Notes under the pieces: model-generated | Seen by the model: only the letters and a program-made list of their open reading frames with translations | Database searches by the model: none | What the model was told of the DNA's origin: nothing | Position numbers and translations under genes: made by a program | Source: Zhihengliuella sp. ISTPL4 | GTDB taxonomy: Bacteria; Actinomycetota; Actinomycetes; Actinomycetales; Microbacteriaceae | Assembly (NCBI RefSeq): GCF_002848265.1 | Contig: NZ_CP025422.1 | Location: forward strand, 868,001 to 932,000 | DNA length: 64,000 nucleotides | Reading direction: 5' to 3' | Part shown: piece by piece, positions 35,637-45,331 of the stretch | Layout: each line of letters begins with the position of its first letter | Numbering within the stretch: position 1 is the stretch's first letter

Positions 35637-36524
35637 ATGAGCGCCGACGAGCACGCCATCCAGACCGTGGAGCGTCTACTCGACGTCCTCGACCTCGACG
35701 CCACCCAGGCGCGGACCACCGAGGACATCTTCACCGGCTCGTCGCACCCGATGCCGAGCGGCCGCATCTACGGCGGACAGGTGCTCGCGCAGACCCTCGT
35801 GGCCGCGGAGCGCACGCTGCCGGAGGACCGCGCCGTCCACTCGATGCACGGATACTTCCTCCGTCCCGGCGATGCGAGCCAGGGCATCACCATCGCCGTC
35901 GACCGCATCCACGACGGACGTTCGTTCTCCACCCGCCGCACCCAGGCGTACCAGAACGGCGTCCCGATCTTCTCGATGATCGCGTCGTTCCAGGACGCCG
36001 ATCCCGGTGTGGAGCACGCCGAGCCCATGCCGCCAGGGGTGCCGATGCCGGAAGACCTCGTCCCCGACGAGGATCGCGTGCCGGGTCTCGCCGGCGGCGC
36101 ACGACGCATGCTGAGCGAGCGTGCCGCCGACATCCGCCACGTCGACTCTCCGCTGTATCTGCCCAACGACGACGAGCGGGTTCCGCGGCAGGCGGTGTGG
36201 ATGCGTCTGCGGGCTCCGCTCCCCGACGACCAGCGGCTGCATCGGGCAGCGCTCGCCTACCTCAGCGACATGACGATCCAGGAATCGATCCTCCGCGCGC
36301 ACGGGGTCTCCTGGTCCCTCCCCGGGCTGAAGGTCGCGAGCCTCGACCACGCGATGTGGTGGCATCGTCCGGCGCGGGTAGACGAGTGGCTCCTCTACGC
36401 ACAGGAGTCGCCCAGCGCTCGTGGGGGCCGCGGGTTGGCCACGGGACGGGTATACAGCCGGGAGGGAACGCTGGTCGCGAGCGTCGCCCAGGAGATCATG
36501 ATCCGCGTCCCCGAGGATCGCTGA
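35637..36524 (+). CDS. tesB: acyl-CoA thioesterase II
   Basis: 295 residues in a double hot-dog fold: GRIYGGQVLAQTLVAA and HSMHGYFLRPGD in the first half, SLDHAMWWHRPARVDEWLLY with the catalytic aspartate region in the second. Hydrolyses medium- to long-chain acyl-CoA. GGAGGGG 5 nt before the ATG marks the start. Followed by a hairpin terminator. Confidence 0.94.
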   Translation: MSADEHAIQTVERLLDVLDLDATQARTTEDIFTGSSHPMPSGRIYGGQVLAQTLVAAERTLPEDRAVHSMHGYFLRPGDASQGITIAVDRIHDGRSFSTRRTQAYQNGVPIFSMIASFQDADPGVEHAEPMPPGVPMPEDLVPDEDRVPGLAGGARRMLSERAADIRHVDSPLYLPNDDERVPRQAVWMRLRAPLPDDQRLHRAALAYLSDMTIQESILRAHGVSWSLPGLKVASLDHAMWWHRPARVDEWLLYAQESPSARGGRGLATGRVYSREGTLVASVAQEIMIRVPEDR

Positions 36525-36539
36525 GCAGCGTCGAACCGA

Positions 36540-36572
36540 AGGAGGCCCTCTCAATCGCTCCGAGGGCCTCCT
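36540..36572. terminator. bidirectional terminator after tesB
   Basis: Perfect 11-bp stem AGGAGGCCCTC / GAGGGCCTCCT with an 11-nt loop, between convergent genes. Confidence 0.85.
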
Positions 36573-36590
36573 CCGTGATGTCGCTGCCGA

Positions 36591-38954
36591 CTACGGTGTG
36601 GTGTACTCGCCCTGGTACATCGGGACGATCCACCCGCTGTCCTTCGTCGACCGTTCGGCGACGCCGGTGAAGTCTGCCTCGTTGATCAGCAGGTACTTCG
36701 TGATGTCGTCGGTGTCGTTCCAGGTCGTGTCGATGGCCTTCCACTCGCCATCCACCTTGACGTGGTTCCATGCATGGCCCGATCCCGAGTCTGCGATGAT
36801 CCCGCTCACGTAGATGGACTCAAGCCCCGCCTTGCGGGCGAGGAGGTTGAAGGTGTCGGCGTACCCGCCGCAGATCACCCGCTTGTCGATGAGGCCACCG
36901 CGAGCGTCGGAGTACCGCTGGTTGTCCTCGATGAGACGACCGAAGCTGCTCTCGATCGCGGCGAGTGCTTGGTAGTCGTACTCCATGTTCTCCACGATCC
37001 ACTTGTTGATCGCGGTCACCTTCTCGGTGTCGCTCATCCCCTCGGTGATCGCGGCGGAGATCGCCTCGTCTGCGAGCTTGTCGACCTGCGTCTGATCCTC
37101 TTTCGCGGTGGAGCGGTAGTTCACGTAGAGGTTGTTCCCGGAGACCCGGTAGTCCTCCACGGAGACCCGCGCCATCGGGTTCTGGCGAATCGCCTCGTAG
37201 GCAGCTTCGTCCGCAGAGGGATACCCGGGGGTCTCCACGAACTTCGTCATGTCGATGAGGCGAGTGCCCGCGACCATGTGGCCGGCGAGGAAGGTGCTGA
37301 ACTCGTTGCTCCCATACGCCTCGTACTCGGAGTCCGGAACCTCGACGACCGCCTGCATGTCGGCGAAGGCGTCGAGGGACATCGTGGGGTCCTGCACGAT
37401 GGTGTCGTCTCCGGTGGGGAGGACCTCCGTCTCTGCACGGTGGTTGTACGCCTTGGCGTTCGCGATGGACTGTGCGAGCCAATCCGCCTGCGAGACGCCA
37501 TCCGGCATGACCGCGGTGATGCTGTCGCTCATCTTGGTGCCGAGGACGGTGAAGGGCATACGGGCGTACCAGGCGCCTCGGCCATCGAGATACCAGAAGT
37601 CCTCGTACTTGACCTCGATCGCATCGATGTCGATCCGCACGCCCATCTTGGCCGTGTCGCCGTCGAGAGTGGTGATCGGGTACCAGGTCGGCAGCGTCGT
37701 GAGGTCACCGGCATCCACCGGGAAGAGGTCGCGAGCCTGCCAGAACGCCTTCTCGTACGGGAAGCTCCCGATCTCGTCCTTGACCTCTTTGAGAGACATC
37801 AAGGTCCGCTCCGAGAGATCGTTCGCGACGGCAATCACGGCGAGGTCGGACTTGGAGCGGACAACGTCGAGGCCGGAGGCGGAGCCGAAGTTGAGCTCAT
37901 CCGCTGAGTCGTAGGTGTAGAGGGCCAACTCACGGTTCGCGACCGAGTTCTCCTCGTAGTCCAGCACTGCCTTGGACTCCCAGGAGGTCTCTGTGGTCTC
38001 CGCGATGACCTCAGGATAGAGAATGGTCCTCTCTCCGGTGAACTCGCCGTTGTCGAGGTAGTCCGAAGCTTGCGTCTTGATGATGTAGTAGGTGAAATCC
38101 CCGCTCATCCCCTCCGGCTCGTCCCAGGACAGTTGGACGGAGCCGGGCGCTTCGCCGACGGAGGTCTTCAGCTCGATGGGGTCGTGAAGGATGTCCTCTT
38201 CATCGGCGGCCTCGACGGTGTGCACGATGGGAATGTCGAGCTTCTTGCCATCCTTGTCGAACCTCTGGACGACGTAGTACCTGGCCATCTCGGTCCACAT
38301 GGTCGCCACGTCGGCCTCGCCACGCGAGCTGATTCTGAGGTCCTCCGAGGTGAAGCCGCTGGCTATCGCCGTCTCGGATTCGGAAGACCACTTGTACTTG
38401 TCGTTGTCCAGGACGCTGACCTCTACGTTGCGATCTCCGTCGTGCCAGAACACCATGGACGATTCGGGCATGATCGTCAACTCGTCGTTGAGATACACAT
38501 CGATCACACCGTAAGCAGGCTTGCCCGTCTCATCCGCAGGGACGAGGGCTTCCGGATCGACATCGAAGGGGATCTCCAGATGCTCATCCGGCTTGAGGTA
38601 GGTCACCGGCTCCCATAGGTACCCCCCAGCCTCGACCGGCTCGCTCGATCCGCCGAACCCGCCACCGGTGAGGTTGTTGACCACGACGATGCCACCCGCC
38701 ACGAGAGCCACCGCGGCGACGCCGCCGAGAACGGAGAAGAGGACCATCTTGCCTCTCCCCTTCTTGTTCCGCGCGGGGAGGTCCTCCGGCGTGGACTCCG
38801 ACGTGGCGGTCTGTTCTGTGGCCGGATGCTCGTGCCACCCCTGGTTCGGTGTTTCCGGGCGATTGGTGTGTACAGTCCACCGATACCCATCCCACCACCG
38901 GTGATACCGCGAGTCCTCCGGGTCGGGATACCATCCCGGCACCACATTGCTCAA
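36591..38954 (-). CDS. membrane-anchored DUF2510 / transglutaminase-like protein
   Basis: 787 residues. The N terminus PGWYPDPEDSRYHRWWDGY is a DUF2510 motif on the cytoplasmic side, followed by a KKGRGK basic stretch and one membrane helix (about 70-92). The large extracytoplasmic part contains a fibronectin-like region (SVQLSWDEPEG) and ends in a transglutaminase-like core with Cys in VICGGYADTF, His in GHAWNHVKV and Asp in AIDTTWND: a complete Cys-His-Asp triad. It may act on cell-wall or surface proteins as a protease or cross-linking enzyme. TTG start with GGAGGG 7 nt upstream. Confidence 0.85.
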   Translation of the reverse strand: MSNVVPGWYPDPEDSRYHRWWDGYRWTVHTNRPETPNQGWHEHPATEQTATSESTPEDLPARNKKGRGKMVLFSVLGGVAAVALVAGGIVVVNNLTGGGFGGSSEPVEAGGYLWEPVTYLKPDEHLEIPFDVDPEALVPADETGKPAYGVIDVYLNDELTIMPESSMVFWHDGDRNVEVSVLDNDKYKWSSESETAIASGFTSEDLRISSRGEADVATMWTEMARYYVVQRFDKDGKKLDIPIVHTVEAADEEDILHDPIELKTSVGEAPGSVQLSWDEPEGMSGDFTYYIIKTQASDYLDNGEFTGERTILYPEVIAETTETSWESKAVLDYEENSVANRELALYTYDSADELNFGSASGLDVVRSKSDLAVIAVANDLSERTLMSLKEVKDEIGSFPYEKAFWQARDLFPVDAGDLTTLPTWYPITTLDGDTAKMGVRIDIDAIEVKYEDFWYLDGRGAWYARMPFTVLGTKMSDSITAVMPDGVSQADWLAQSIANAKAYNHRAETEVLPTGDDTIVQDPTMSLDAFADMQAVVEVPDSEYEAYGSNEFSTFLAGHMVAGTRLIDMTKFVETPGYPSADEAAYEAIRQNPMARVSVEDYRVSGNNLYVNYRSTAKEDQTQVDKLADEAISAAITEGMSDTEKVTAINKWIVENMEYDYQALAAIESSFGRLIEDNQRYSDARGGLIDKRVICGGYADTFNLLARKAGLESIYVSGIIADSGSGHAWNHVKVDGEWKAIDTTWNDTDDITKYLLINEADFTGVAERSTKDSGWIVPMYQGEYTTP

Positions 38955-39056
38955 GCTGCTGCCCTCCGATGCGCAAGTCGATAAACGTCTCCTCCGAGAC
39001 TATTCGACGCGCGCAGGAGCCACCGACGGGGCCCCGGACGGTGTCGCGCTCTTCGC

Positions 39057-39545
39057 TCAGCGGTGGGCGTACTCGATCGACGGGCCGACGTAGGGTTCCC
39101 ACGCCGCGCGCATCTCCGCGGTGAGACGCGTCGGTCGTCCTGTGCCCGCATCGACGAGCACGATGATCGCGGTGGACCGCGCGTACAACTCGCGCGGCTC
39201 GGCGGACGGGTCGTTGTGCACCTCGTAGCAGACCTCGACGCTCGAGCCGCCGAGCTTCCCGAACCACATCTGCACCTCCAGCGGGCGCCGCTGGTACGGC
39301 ACGGGAGCGAGGTACTCGATCTCCTGACGGGCGATGAGTGTCAGGACGCCCTCCTCGATCCCCGAGTCGAGGACGGCCGTGGAGGGCGCCTCCTCGCCGG
39401 GTCCCGCACGCCAGAACGCGCGGACGCGCGCCTCCTCGAGCAGCTTCAGCATCGAGGTGTTGTTGACGTGGTTGAACGCATCCAGATCCCCCCAGCGGAG
39501 GTGGATCGGGATGTGCAGGCGGGACCCCGGTGAGGTGGCGGTCAT
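39057..39545 (-). CDS. acyl-CoA thioesterase (4HBT hot-dog family)
   Basis: 162 residues with the 4-hydroxybenzoyl-CoA thioesterase signature LRWGDLDAFNHVNNT (catalytic Asp) and EIEYLAPVPYQRRPLEVQ. The ATG at 39545 is favoured over an upstream extension because it gives the standard family N terminus and lies 7 nt after the ettA stop, implying co-transcription with ettA. Substrate unknown. Confidence 0.9.
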   Translation of the reverse strand: MTATSPGSRLHIPIHLRWGDLDAFNHVNNTSMLKLLEEARVRAFWRAGPGEEAPSTAVLDSGIEEGVLTLIARQEIEYLAPVPYQRRPLEVQMWFGKLGGSSVEVCYEVHNDPSAEPRELYARSTAIIVLVDAGTGRPTRLTAEMRAAWEPYVGPSIEYAHR

Positions 39546-39552
39546 CGTCGGC

Positions 39553-41232
<1,680 letters not shown>

Positions 41233-41345
41233 ACCGTTTAAACACCTTTGCCCAGAGAGATGATGCGATCGCACCAGTTGATGGCACTGAAACCAAACAA
41301 CAGACTACCCTCGTCCGGACCGAGAGCTGACTCCCGCAAAACTCG
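41233..41345. other. island-derived leader between ptuB and ettA
   Basis: 113 bp without a gene. It contains the AAAGGTG site used by ettA now, GTTTAAAC and GCGATCGC palindromes and an A+T-richer composition than ettA. No convincing hairpin terminator for ptuB is seen, so read-through from the defence genes into ettA is possible. Confidence 0.5.
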
Positions 41346-42008
41346 CTACGAGGCGAGGGTGCTCGGAGCACTGGCGCCATCGGAGAAGCCGTAGCGCGAG
41401 AGGAACGCAAGCGCACTCTGTCTGTACTCTCCGGCATCTACGTCGCGCCGGATCGCTTCTTCCAGTACATCTCGAAGCGCACCCTCAGCAAGGTTCCATT
41501 CCTGCACAAGGGCGAGAAGACTCTCAAGCCGGCGAGCTCGCGATTTCAATAGGCCTGACCGGTTCAACCTCAGCTTTCGTTCAGTAAGGCGCCCTCGCGC
41601 GTCATTCAATCTCGGCATGACCATTGCTCCCACGAAGTCCATGTGATTCAACGGATCATCAACGAATGGGTTTAGTAGACCTTCGGTTGGATGATAAAAA
41701 TCACCCTTCGCGATATTACACTTTGGGCACGCCCAGGTGAGGTTGCTCCACGCATGGGCTAATTCAGGGAACTTGGACTTGGGTGCAATATGCTCGACAT
41801 GGGGGTACGCAACATCTTCGATGAGGGACTCGCAGTAAGCGCACCTTTCACCGGTTTCTCGCCTTAAGGAACCGACAATTTCCGAATGCCGCCACCGTTC
41901 TGCTGTTTTTGCATTCCCGGCTCGTACTGCGGTGACGTACTCCTCCGCCCAGGCGCCCCCGTTCACGACCAGCACCTCGGGGGCGGGAGACTTGGAGAGC
42001 GCGATCAC
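41346..42008 (-). CDS. ptuB: HNH endonuclease of a Septu-type defence module (PtuB-like)
   Basis: 220 residues. The HNH core is complete: CAYC (C56, C59), HVEHI (H70, H73), the SNL asparagine (about N89) and CPKCNIAKGD (C94, C97, N98, K101). A helical C-terminal half follows. GTG start overlaps the PtuA-like stop as GTGA. Septu systems pair an ATPase (PtuA) with exactly such an HNH protein (PtuB) that cuts nucleic acid on phage infection; the assignment rests on this pairing and motif set. Low G+C and codon use unlike the neighbours indicate horizontal acquisition. Confidence 0.85.
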   Translation of the reverse strand: MIALSKSPAPEVLVVNGGAWAEEYVTAVRAGNAKTAERWRHSEIVGSLRRETGERCAYCESLIEDVAYPHVEHIAPKSKFPELAHAWSNLTWACPKCNIAKGDFYHPTEGLLNPFVDDPLNHMDFVGAMVMPRLNDARGRLTERKLRLNRSGLLKSRARRLESLLALVQEWNLAEGALRDVLEEAIRRDVDAGEYRQSALAFLSRYGFSDGASAPSTLAS

Positions 42009-43309
42009 GTTTCATCGCTTGAGCTAAGCTCGCGCTGATGTTGAGCCAGCATCGCGAGCGTTGGCGCGAACTCGCCGATCAGACCCATCTGCTCGAGCTC
42101 GATCCGCAATTCTGCAACTTTGCTAGCATCTAGGTCGGACGAAAGGTACTTTTCCAGAATATGGTCGAGTCTGGATTCCGCCCAGCGGGGCATGGTGGAA
42201 TCGAGGCCCAGCACTCGCGTAAGTGTTTCTTCCGCGCCGCCCGCTTTGTTTGCATAGTCCAGTTTTCTGGCAAACACCTGTCGCGCTTCGTCATAGTCAA
42301 GCGCATATACGGTGGAATCGGGCGTGGCGGTGACAACAAAAGGACTGTGAGTCGCCACGATAAATTGTACTGTTGGGAACGCCCGAAGCAGACCAGGCAT
42401 GATGTCACGCTGCAATGTGGGATGCAAGTGATTTTCCGGCTCATCTAGCAAAACTGTGAAGTGTTTGTGGCCGAGCGAGCGCAGGAATATTTGCCAGGAC
42501 ACCTCGACCAATGCCGATAGTCCTCCCGAAGCTTCGTCCAAAAGAAACTCTCCGGTGGACGTTTCGATTACAACCTCGGGCGTCCGAGCGATGAGGCGCA
42601 CAAATCCGAGCGTCTCGGGAAATATTGCACGAAGCACATCTTGAAACTTCGTCCAGATCTCCGCCGCCACCGCGTTCTGGTCCAGGGTGTCGGTCGATCT
42701 CTGGCCCCAAGCCGCTGAGGCAAGTAGAGTCTCCTTCAGCACCAGCATCGGCGTCTTTTGCGTCCACTCGCCAGCGAGGCGCGATCGGAGTTGCGCAATG
42801 AAGGCCTCAAGCACCTCATCGGAGGATCCGAAAGATGTAGGCACGCTCTCTACACGGTTGTAGTTGCCAGACGCGAGTCGATGAGAGGCGAGATAGACTC
42901 CGACAACCTCTCTTTGTTCTCGGAGCAGTACATCATATTGCTGCGTGCCAGAACCCAGCTCAGTCGGAAGCTCGAGCGAAGTCGTCGCTCCGTTCCCGTA
43001 TGTTAGCGAACCAAAGCCAACCCAGCTGTCCTGCATAGACAGAATTATGTTCGCGCTCCGGTTCGGCACCGCGGTCCAATTGCCATCCCGATCTCGACGG
43101 CGCAACGGCGAACTCGAGTATCGCCGATCCCAGCTGAAGTGCCTGGCCAGAAGGCCAAGTAAGGTGCTTTTCCCGGTGGCGTTCGCCCCCGTGAGTATCG
43201 TCAGCCGCTTATGGAAGTCGATTTCCAGGTCACCGAACTGGCGCCATCCGGATATCTTGATCTGGCTAAAACCGTGAGTCTCGTTGGGCGTGGCGTCTAC
43301 GTCGGCCAT
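42005..43309 (-). CDS. ptuA: AAA/SMC-like ATPase of a Septu-type defence module (PtuA-like)
   Basis: 434 residues with Walker A GANATGKST (41-49), an ABC-type signature region LDEASGGLSALVEV, Walker B TVLLDEPENHLHP (about 285-297) and an ATHSP switch histidine (about 319): the AAA15/21 overcoming-lysogenisation-like ATPase fold. PtuA multimers hold PtuB inactive until infection. The ATG at 43309 follows AGGAGG by 11 nt; a GTG at 43333 is an alternative. No reverse transcriptase or retron RNA is next to it, so this looks like a stand-alone Septu module. Confidence 0.85.
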   Translation of the reverse strand: MADVDATPNETHGFSQIKISGWRQFGDLEIDFHKRLTILTGANATGKSTLLGLLARHFSWDRRYSSSPLRRRDRDGNWTAVPNRSANIILSMQDSWVGFGSLTYGNGATTSLELPTELGSGTQQYDVLLREQREVVGVYLASHRLASGNYNRVESVPTSFGSSDEVLEAFIAQLRSRLAGEWTQKTPMLVLKETLLASAAWGQRSTDTLDQNAVAAEIWTKFQDVLRAIFPETLGFVRLIARTPEVVIETSTGEFLLDEASGGLSALVEVSWQIFLRSLGHKHFTVLLDEPENHLHPTLQRDIMPGLLRAFPTVQFIVATHSPFVVTATPDSTVYALDYDEARQVFARKLDYANKAGGAEETLTRVLGLDSTMPRWAESRLDHILEKYLSSDLDASKVAELRIELEQMGLIGEFAPTLAMLAQHQRELSSSDET

Positions 43310-43373
43310 CAGAGAATCGCCCTCCTCTTCCACGAACGTTCTTCATCAACACACTAGTGGGATGGGTCTGGCC

Positions 43374-43388
43374 AGATGTACTCAGCCA
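43374..43388. repeat. 15-bp direct repeat, right copy
   Basis: AGATGTACTCAGCCA, identical to 41217-41231. In minus-strand reading it is GTG-GCT-GAG-TAC-ATC, the first codons of ettA with a GTG start. Confidence 0.9.
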
Positions 43389-43436
43389 CCGAAAACCGCT
43401 CCTTCTGTTGGCGTCGAAGATCGACACTCCAGCCTA
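43387..43436 (-). promoter_or_regulatory. remnant native ettA promoter and ribosome site
   Basis: Minus strand: TAGGCT -10-like box (43431-43436), AAGGAG (43399-43404) and, 9 nt later, GTG (43387-43389) followed by ettA codons 2-5 before homology ends at TGG. This looks like the ancestral start of ettA cut off by the inserted Septu DNA. Confidence 0.65.
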
Positions 43437-43469
43437 CCGGCCGTGAGCGGGCTTATCTGTGTGCGTGGG

Positions 43470-43955
43470 TCACCAGTCGATCGGCCGCGTCGCCCCCACG
43501 AGGCAGCGCCCGCCCGCGAGCTGTGGCATGACGGTGGTCACGACGGCGCCGGTGGAGGGCCCGACCTGTCCGATCAGGCACTCCTCCTCACCCCAGCGCA
43601 CCGAGAACTGGATGCTCTCCGCCGGGTTTCCGACCGTGGACTGGTCCGGAGTGAGCTGCATCGCCGCACGGTCGAACCCCGCAGCGACGAGGGCGTCGAT
43701 GTACGCGCGCCCCTCGCCGCGCTGCTCCGTACCCCACACCTGCTCGGCCACGGCGGTGAAGACGGGAAGGTTGTCCCCGGCGTCTCCCCCCGGAACCAGG
43801 ACGGGAGCGGCGGGGGCGGTGGACTCGGCGCTGGCGCTCGGAGTAGGTGTGGGCGCTGTCTCGGGCGTCGGCGCGCACGCGGCGAGGAGGGCGACCGCAG
43901 CGCCGGCGACCAGAGCGAGCGCGGCGGCGCGGGAGGAGAAGACCGATCGAAGCAC
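43470..43955 (-). CDS. DUF6993-like lipoprotein
   Basis: 161 residues: a lipoprotein signal peptide with lipobox LLAAC (Cys about residue 27), a Pro/Thr/Ser-rich linker and a globular C-terminal domain with AYIDALVAAGFDRAAMQLTPDQ, SIQFSVRWGEECLIGQ and GRCLVG, which carries two cysteines likely to form a disulfide outside the membrane. Function unknown. GTG start with TAGACT 6 nt upstream. Confidence 0.82.
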   Translation of the reverse strand: MLRSVFSSRAAALALVAGAAVALLAACAPTPETAPTPTPSASAESTAPAAPVLVPGGDAGDNLPVFTAVAEQVWGTEQRGEGRAYIDALVAAGFDRAAMQLTPDQSTVGNPAESIQFSVRWGEEECLIGQVGPSTGAVVTTVMPQLAGGRCLVGATRPIDW

Positions 43956-43961
43956 GAGCAG

Positions 43962-43967
43962 AGTCTA
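43962..43967 (-). promoter_or_regulatory. -10 box, leaderless start of the lipoprotein gene
   Basis: TAGACT on the minus strand, 6 nt before the GTG at 43955. Confidence 0.55.
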
Positions 43968-44038
43968 GGCGGCCCACGCTCGGACGCAGAAGAGGCCAGG
44001 TCACCCCTGGATACCGATCCACGGATGAATGTCGGTGG

Positions 44039-44054
44039 TCGGTCGTATGTTCGA
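44039..44054. promoter_or_regulatory. possible LexA (SOS) box
   Basis: TCGGTC-GTAT-GTTCGA resembles the actinobacterial LexA site TCGAAC-N4-GTTCGA; the right half is perfect and the left has two mismatches. It lies 19 bp before a small gene. Confidence 0.3.
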
Positions 44055-44072
44055 AACATGAAAGGAGACACC

Positions 44073-44342
44073 ATGACCGCCACGACTTCCACTCCCACGC
44101 CGGCGCTTCCGCTCGCTGCCCCACACCTCGCCTCGGGCAGGGAGCACCTCGTCCGTGCCGCCGACCATCTGTGGCGGGTCCAGGACAACCGCGAGCACGT
44201 GCTCGGCCACCTCCGCGTCGTGGCCGATCCTCTCGGGCTCCGCTTTCGCGCGGAGCGCCTGCATCTCGCCACAGGCAGCTTCCGGCTGATCGGCGAGTTC
44301 TGGCGCGCGGACGACGCGGTCGCCGCGCTGCGGCACTGCTGA
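44073..44342 (+). CDS. small hypothetical protein
   Basis: 89 residues, no signal peptide. The start at 44073 is supported by AAAGGAG 5 nt upstream. A Thr/Pro-rich N terminus leads into a helix-strand pattern (HLASGREHLVRAADHLWRVQ, GHLRVVADPLGLRFRAERLH, SFRLIGEFWRADDAVAALRH). No family recognised; an SOS-like box precedes it. Confidence 0.6.
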   Translation: MTATTSTPTPALPLAAPHLASGREHLVRAADHLWRVQDNREHVLGHLRVVADPLGLRFRAERLHLATGSFRLIGEFWRADDAVAALRHC

Positions 44343-44369
44343 CGCCCGCTCGTCACGACCGAAGATCGA

Positions 44370-44445
44370 TGGCGCCCCCGGCAGGATTCGAACCTGCGAC
44401 CAAGAGATTAGAAGGCTCCTGCTCTATCCCCTGAGCTACGGAGGC
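44370..44445 (-). tRNA. tRNA-Arg (UCU)
   Basis: Complete cloverleaf with encoded CCA: acceptor GCCTCCG / CGGGGGC with one G-U pair, anticodon loop CTTCTAA, T arm GCAGG-TTCGAAT-CCTGC and discriminator G. Confidence 0.95.
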
Positions 44446-44494
44446 GGACGTCTCTACCGTACCGCGCTCCGCCGGACGATGTCGGGGCCGTCGA

Positions 44495-44500
44495 TAGGAT
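44495..44500 (+). promoter_or_regulatory. -10 box, leaderless start of orn
   Basis: TAGGAT exactly 6 nt before the ATG at 44507, no ribosome site between. Confidence 0.6.
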
Positions 44501-44506
44501 GACGAT

Positions 44507-45133
44507 ATGGTGACTGCTTCCGAGAACGACCGCCTCGTCTGGATCGACTGCGAGATGACGGGGCTCGATCTCTCCGTCGACGAACTCGTCGAGATCGCGG
44601 TGGTCGTCACCGATTTCGAGCTCCGCCCGCTCGATCCCGGCTTCCAGGTCGTCATCCGCCCGAGCGCGGACGCCCTCGAGCACATGAACGACTTCGTCAC
44701 CGCGATGCATGAGACTTCCGGCCTCATCGAGGAGATTCCCAACGGGGTCTCCCTCGAAGAGGCCGAGGAGCAGACGCTGGCCTACATCCGTCGCTTCGTC
44801 CCGCTCGAACGGCGCGCGCCGCTCGCCGGCAACACGATCGGCACCGACCGGATGTTCCTCGCGAAGTACATGCCGCAGGTCGACCAGTGGCTGCACTACC
44901 GCAATGTCGACGTCTCCAGCATCAAGGAGCTCTCCCGGCGCTGGTACCCGCGGGTCTTCTTCCAGGCGCCCGCCAAGGACGGCGGCCACCGTGCGCTGGC
45001 CGACATCCTGGAGTCCATCCGCGAGCTCCGCTACTACCGGGAGGCCGTCTTCGTCGATGAGCCCGGCCCCTCGAGCGACGACGCGAAGGAGATCGCCGCG
45101 CGTACCGTGTCGGAGTTCACCTCGAACATGTAA
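44507..45133 (+). CDS. orn: oligoribonuclease
   Basis: 208 residues of the DEDDh exonuclease family: WIDCEMTGLD (D14, E16), NTIGTDRMFL and the histidine/aspartate of KDGGHRALADI. It degrades 2-5 nt RNA and pGpG to mononucleotides and is essential in many bacteria. tRNA genes lie on both sides. Confidence 0.96.
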   Translation: MVTASENDRLVWIDCEMTGLDLSVDELVEIAVVVTDFELRPLDPGFQVVIRPSADALEHMNDFVTAMHETSGLIEEIPNGVSLEEAEEQTLAYIRRFVPLERRAPLAGNTIGTDRMFLAKYMPQVDQWLHYRNVDVSSIKELSRRWYPRVFFQAPAKDGGHRALADILESIRELRYYREAVFVDEPGPSSDDAKEIAARTVSEFTSNM

Positions 45134-45169
45134 TAGACTCGTGTGGTTGCCTGTTACGGCGGGCGCATG

Positions 45170-45245
45170 GTGGGTATAGCTCAGTTGGTAGAGCGCCTGG
45201 TTGTGGTCCAGGAGGTCGCGGGTTCAAGCCCCGTTACTCACCCCA
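45170..45245 (+). tRNA. tRNA-His (GUG)
   Basis: Cloverleaf with acceptor GTGGGTA / TACTCAC, anticodon loop TTGTGGT, T arm CGGG-TTCAAGC-CCCG, discriminator C and encoded CCA. The base before position 1 is G, giving the G-1 identity element of tRNA-His. Confidence 0.95.
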
Positions 45246-45248
45246 GCT

Positions 45249-45284
45249 CGAAGAGGCTCGGACCGTCCGGTCCGAGCCTCTTCG
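45249..45284. terminator. tRNA-His terminator
   Basis: Perfect 16-bp stem CGAAGAGGCTCGGACC / GGTCCGAGCCTCTTCG with a GTCC loop, starting 4 nt after the CCA end. Confidence 0.92.
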
Positions 45285-45319
45285 CTTCCCCTCGGTCCGG
45301 CTGCTGTCCCTCGCGGCCC

Positions 45320-45325
45320 TAGACT
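45320..45325 (+). promoter_or_regulatory. -10 box, leaderless start of the LysE exporter
   Basis: TAGACT 6 nt before the GTG at 45332. Confidence 0.58.
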
Positions 45326-45331
45326 GTCCTG

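Noticed and set aside
41346..43333. Retron carrying PtuAB effectors (as in retron Ec78)
   Set aside because: No reverse transcriptase gene and no msr/msd-like RNA region adjoin the two genes.
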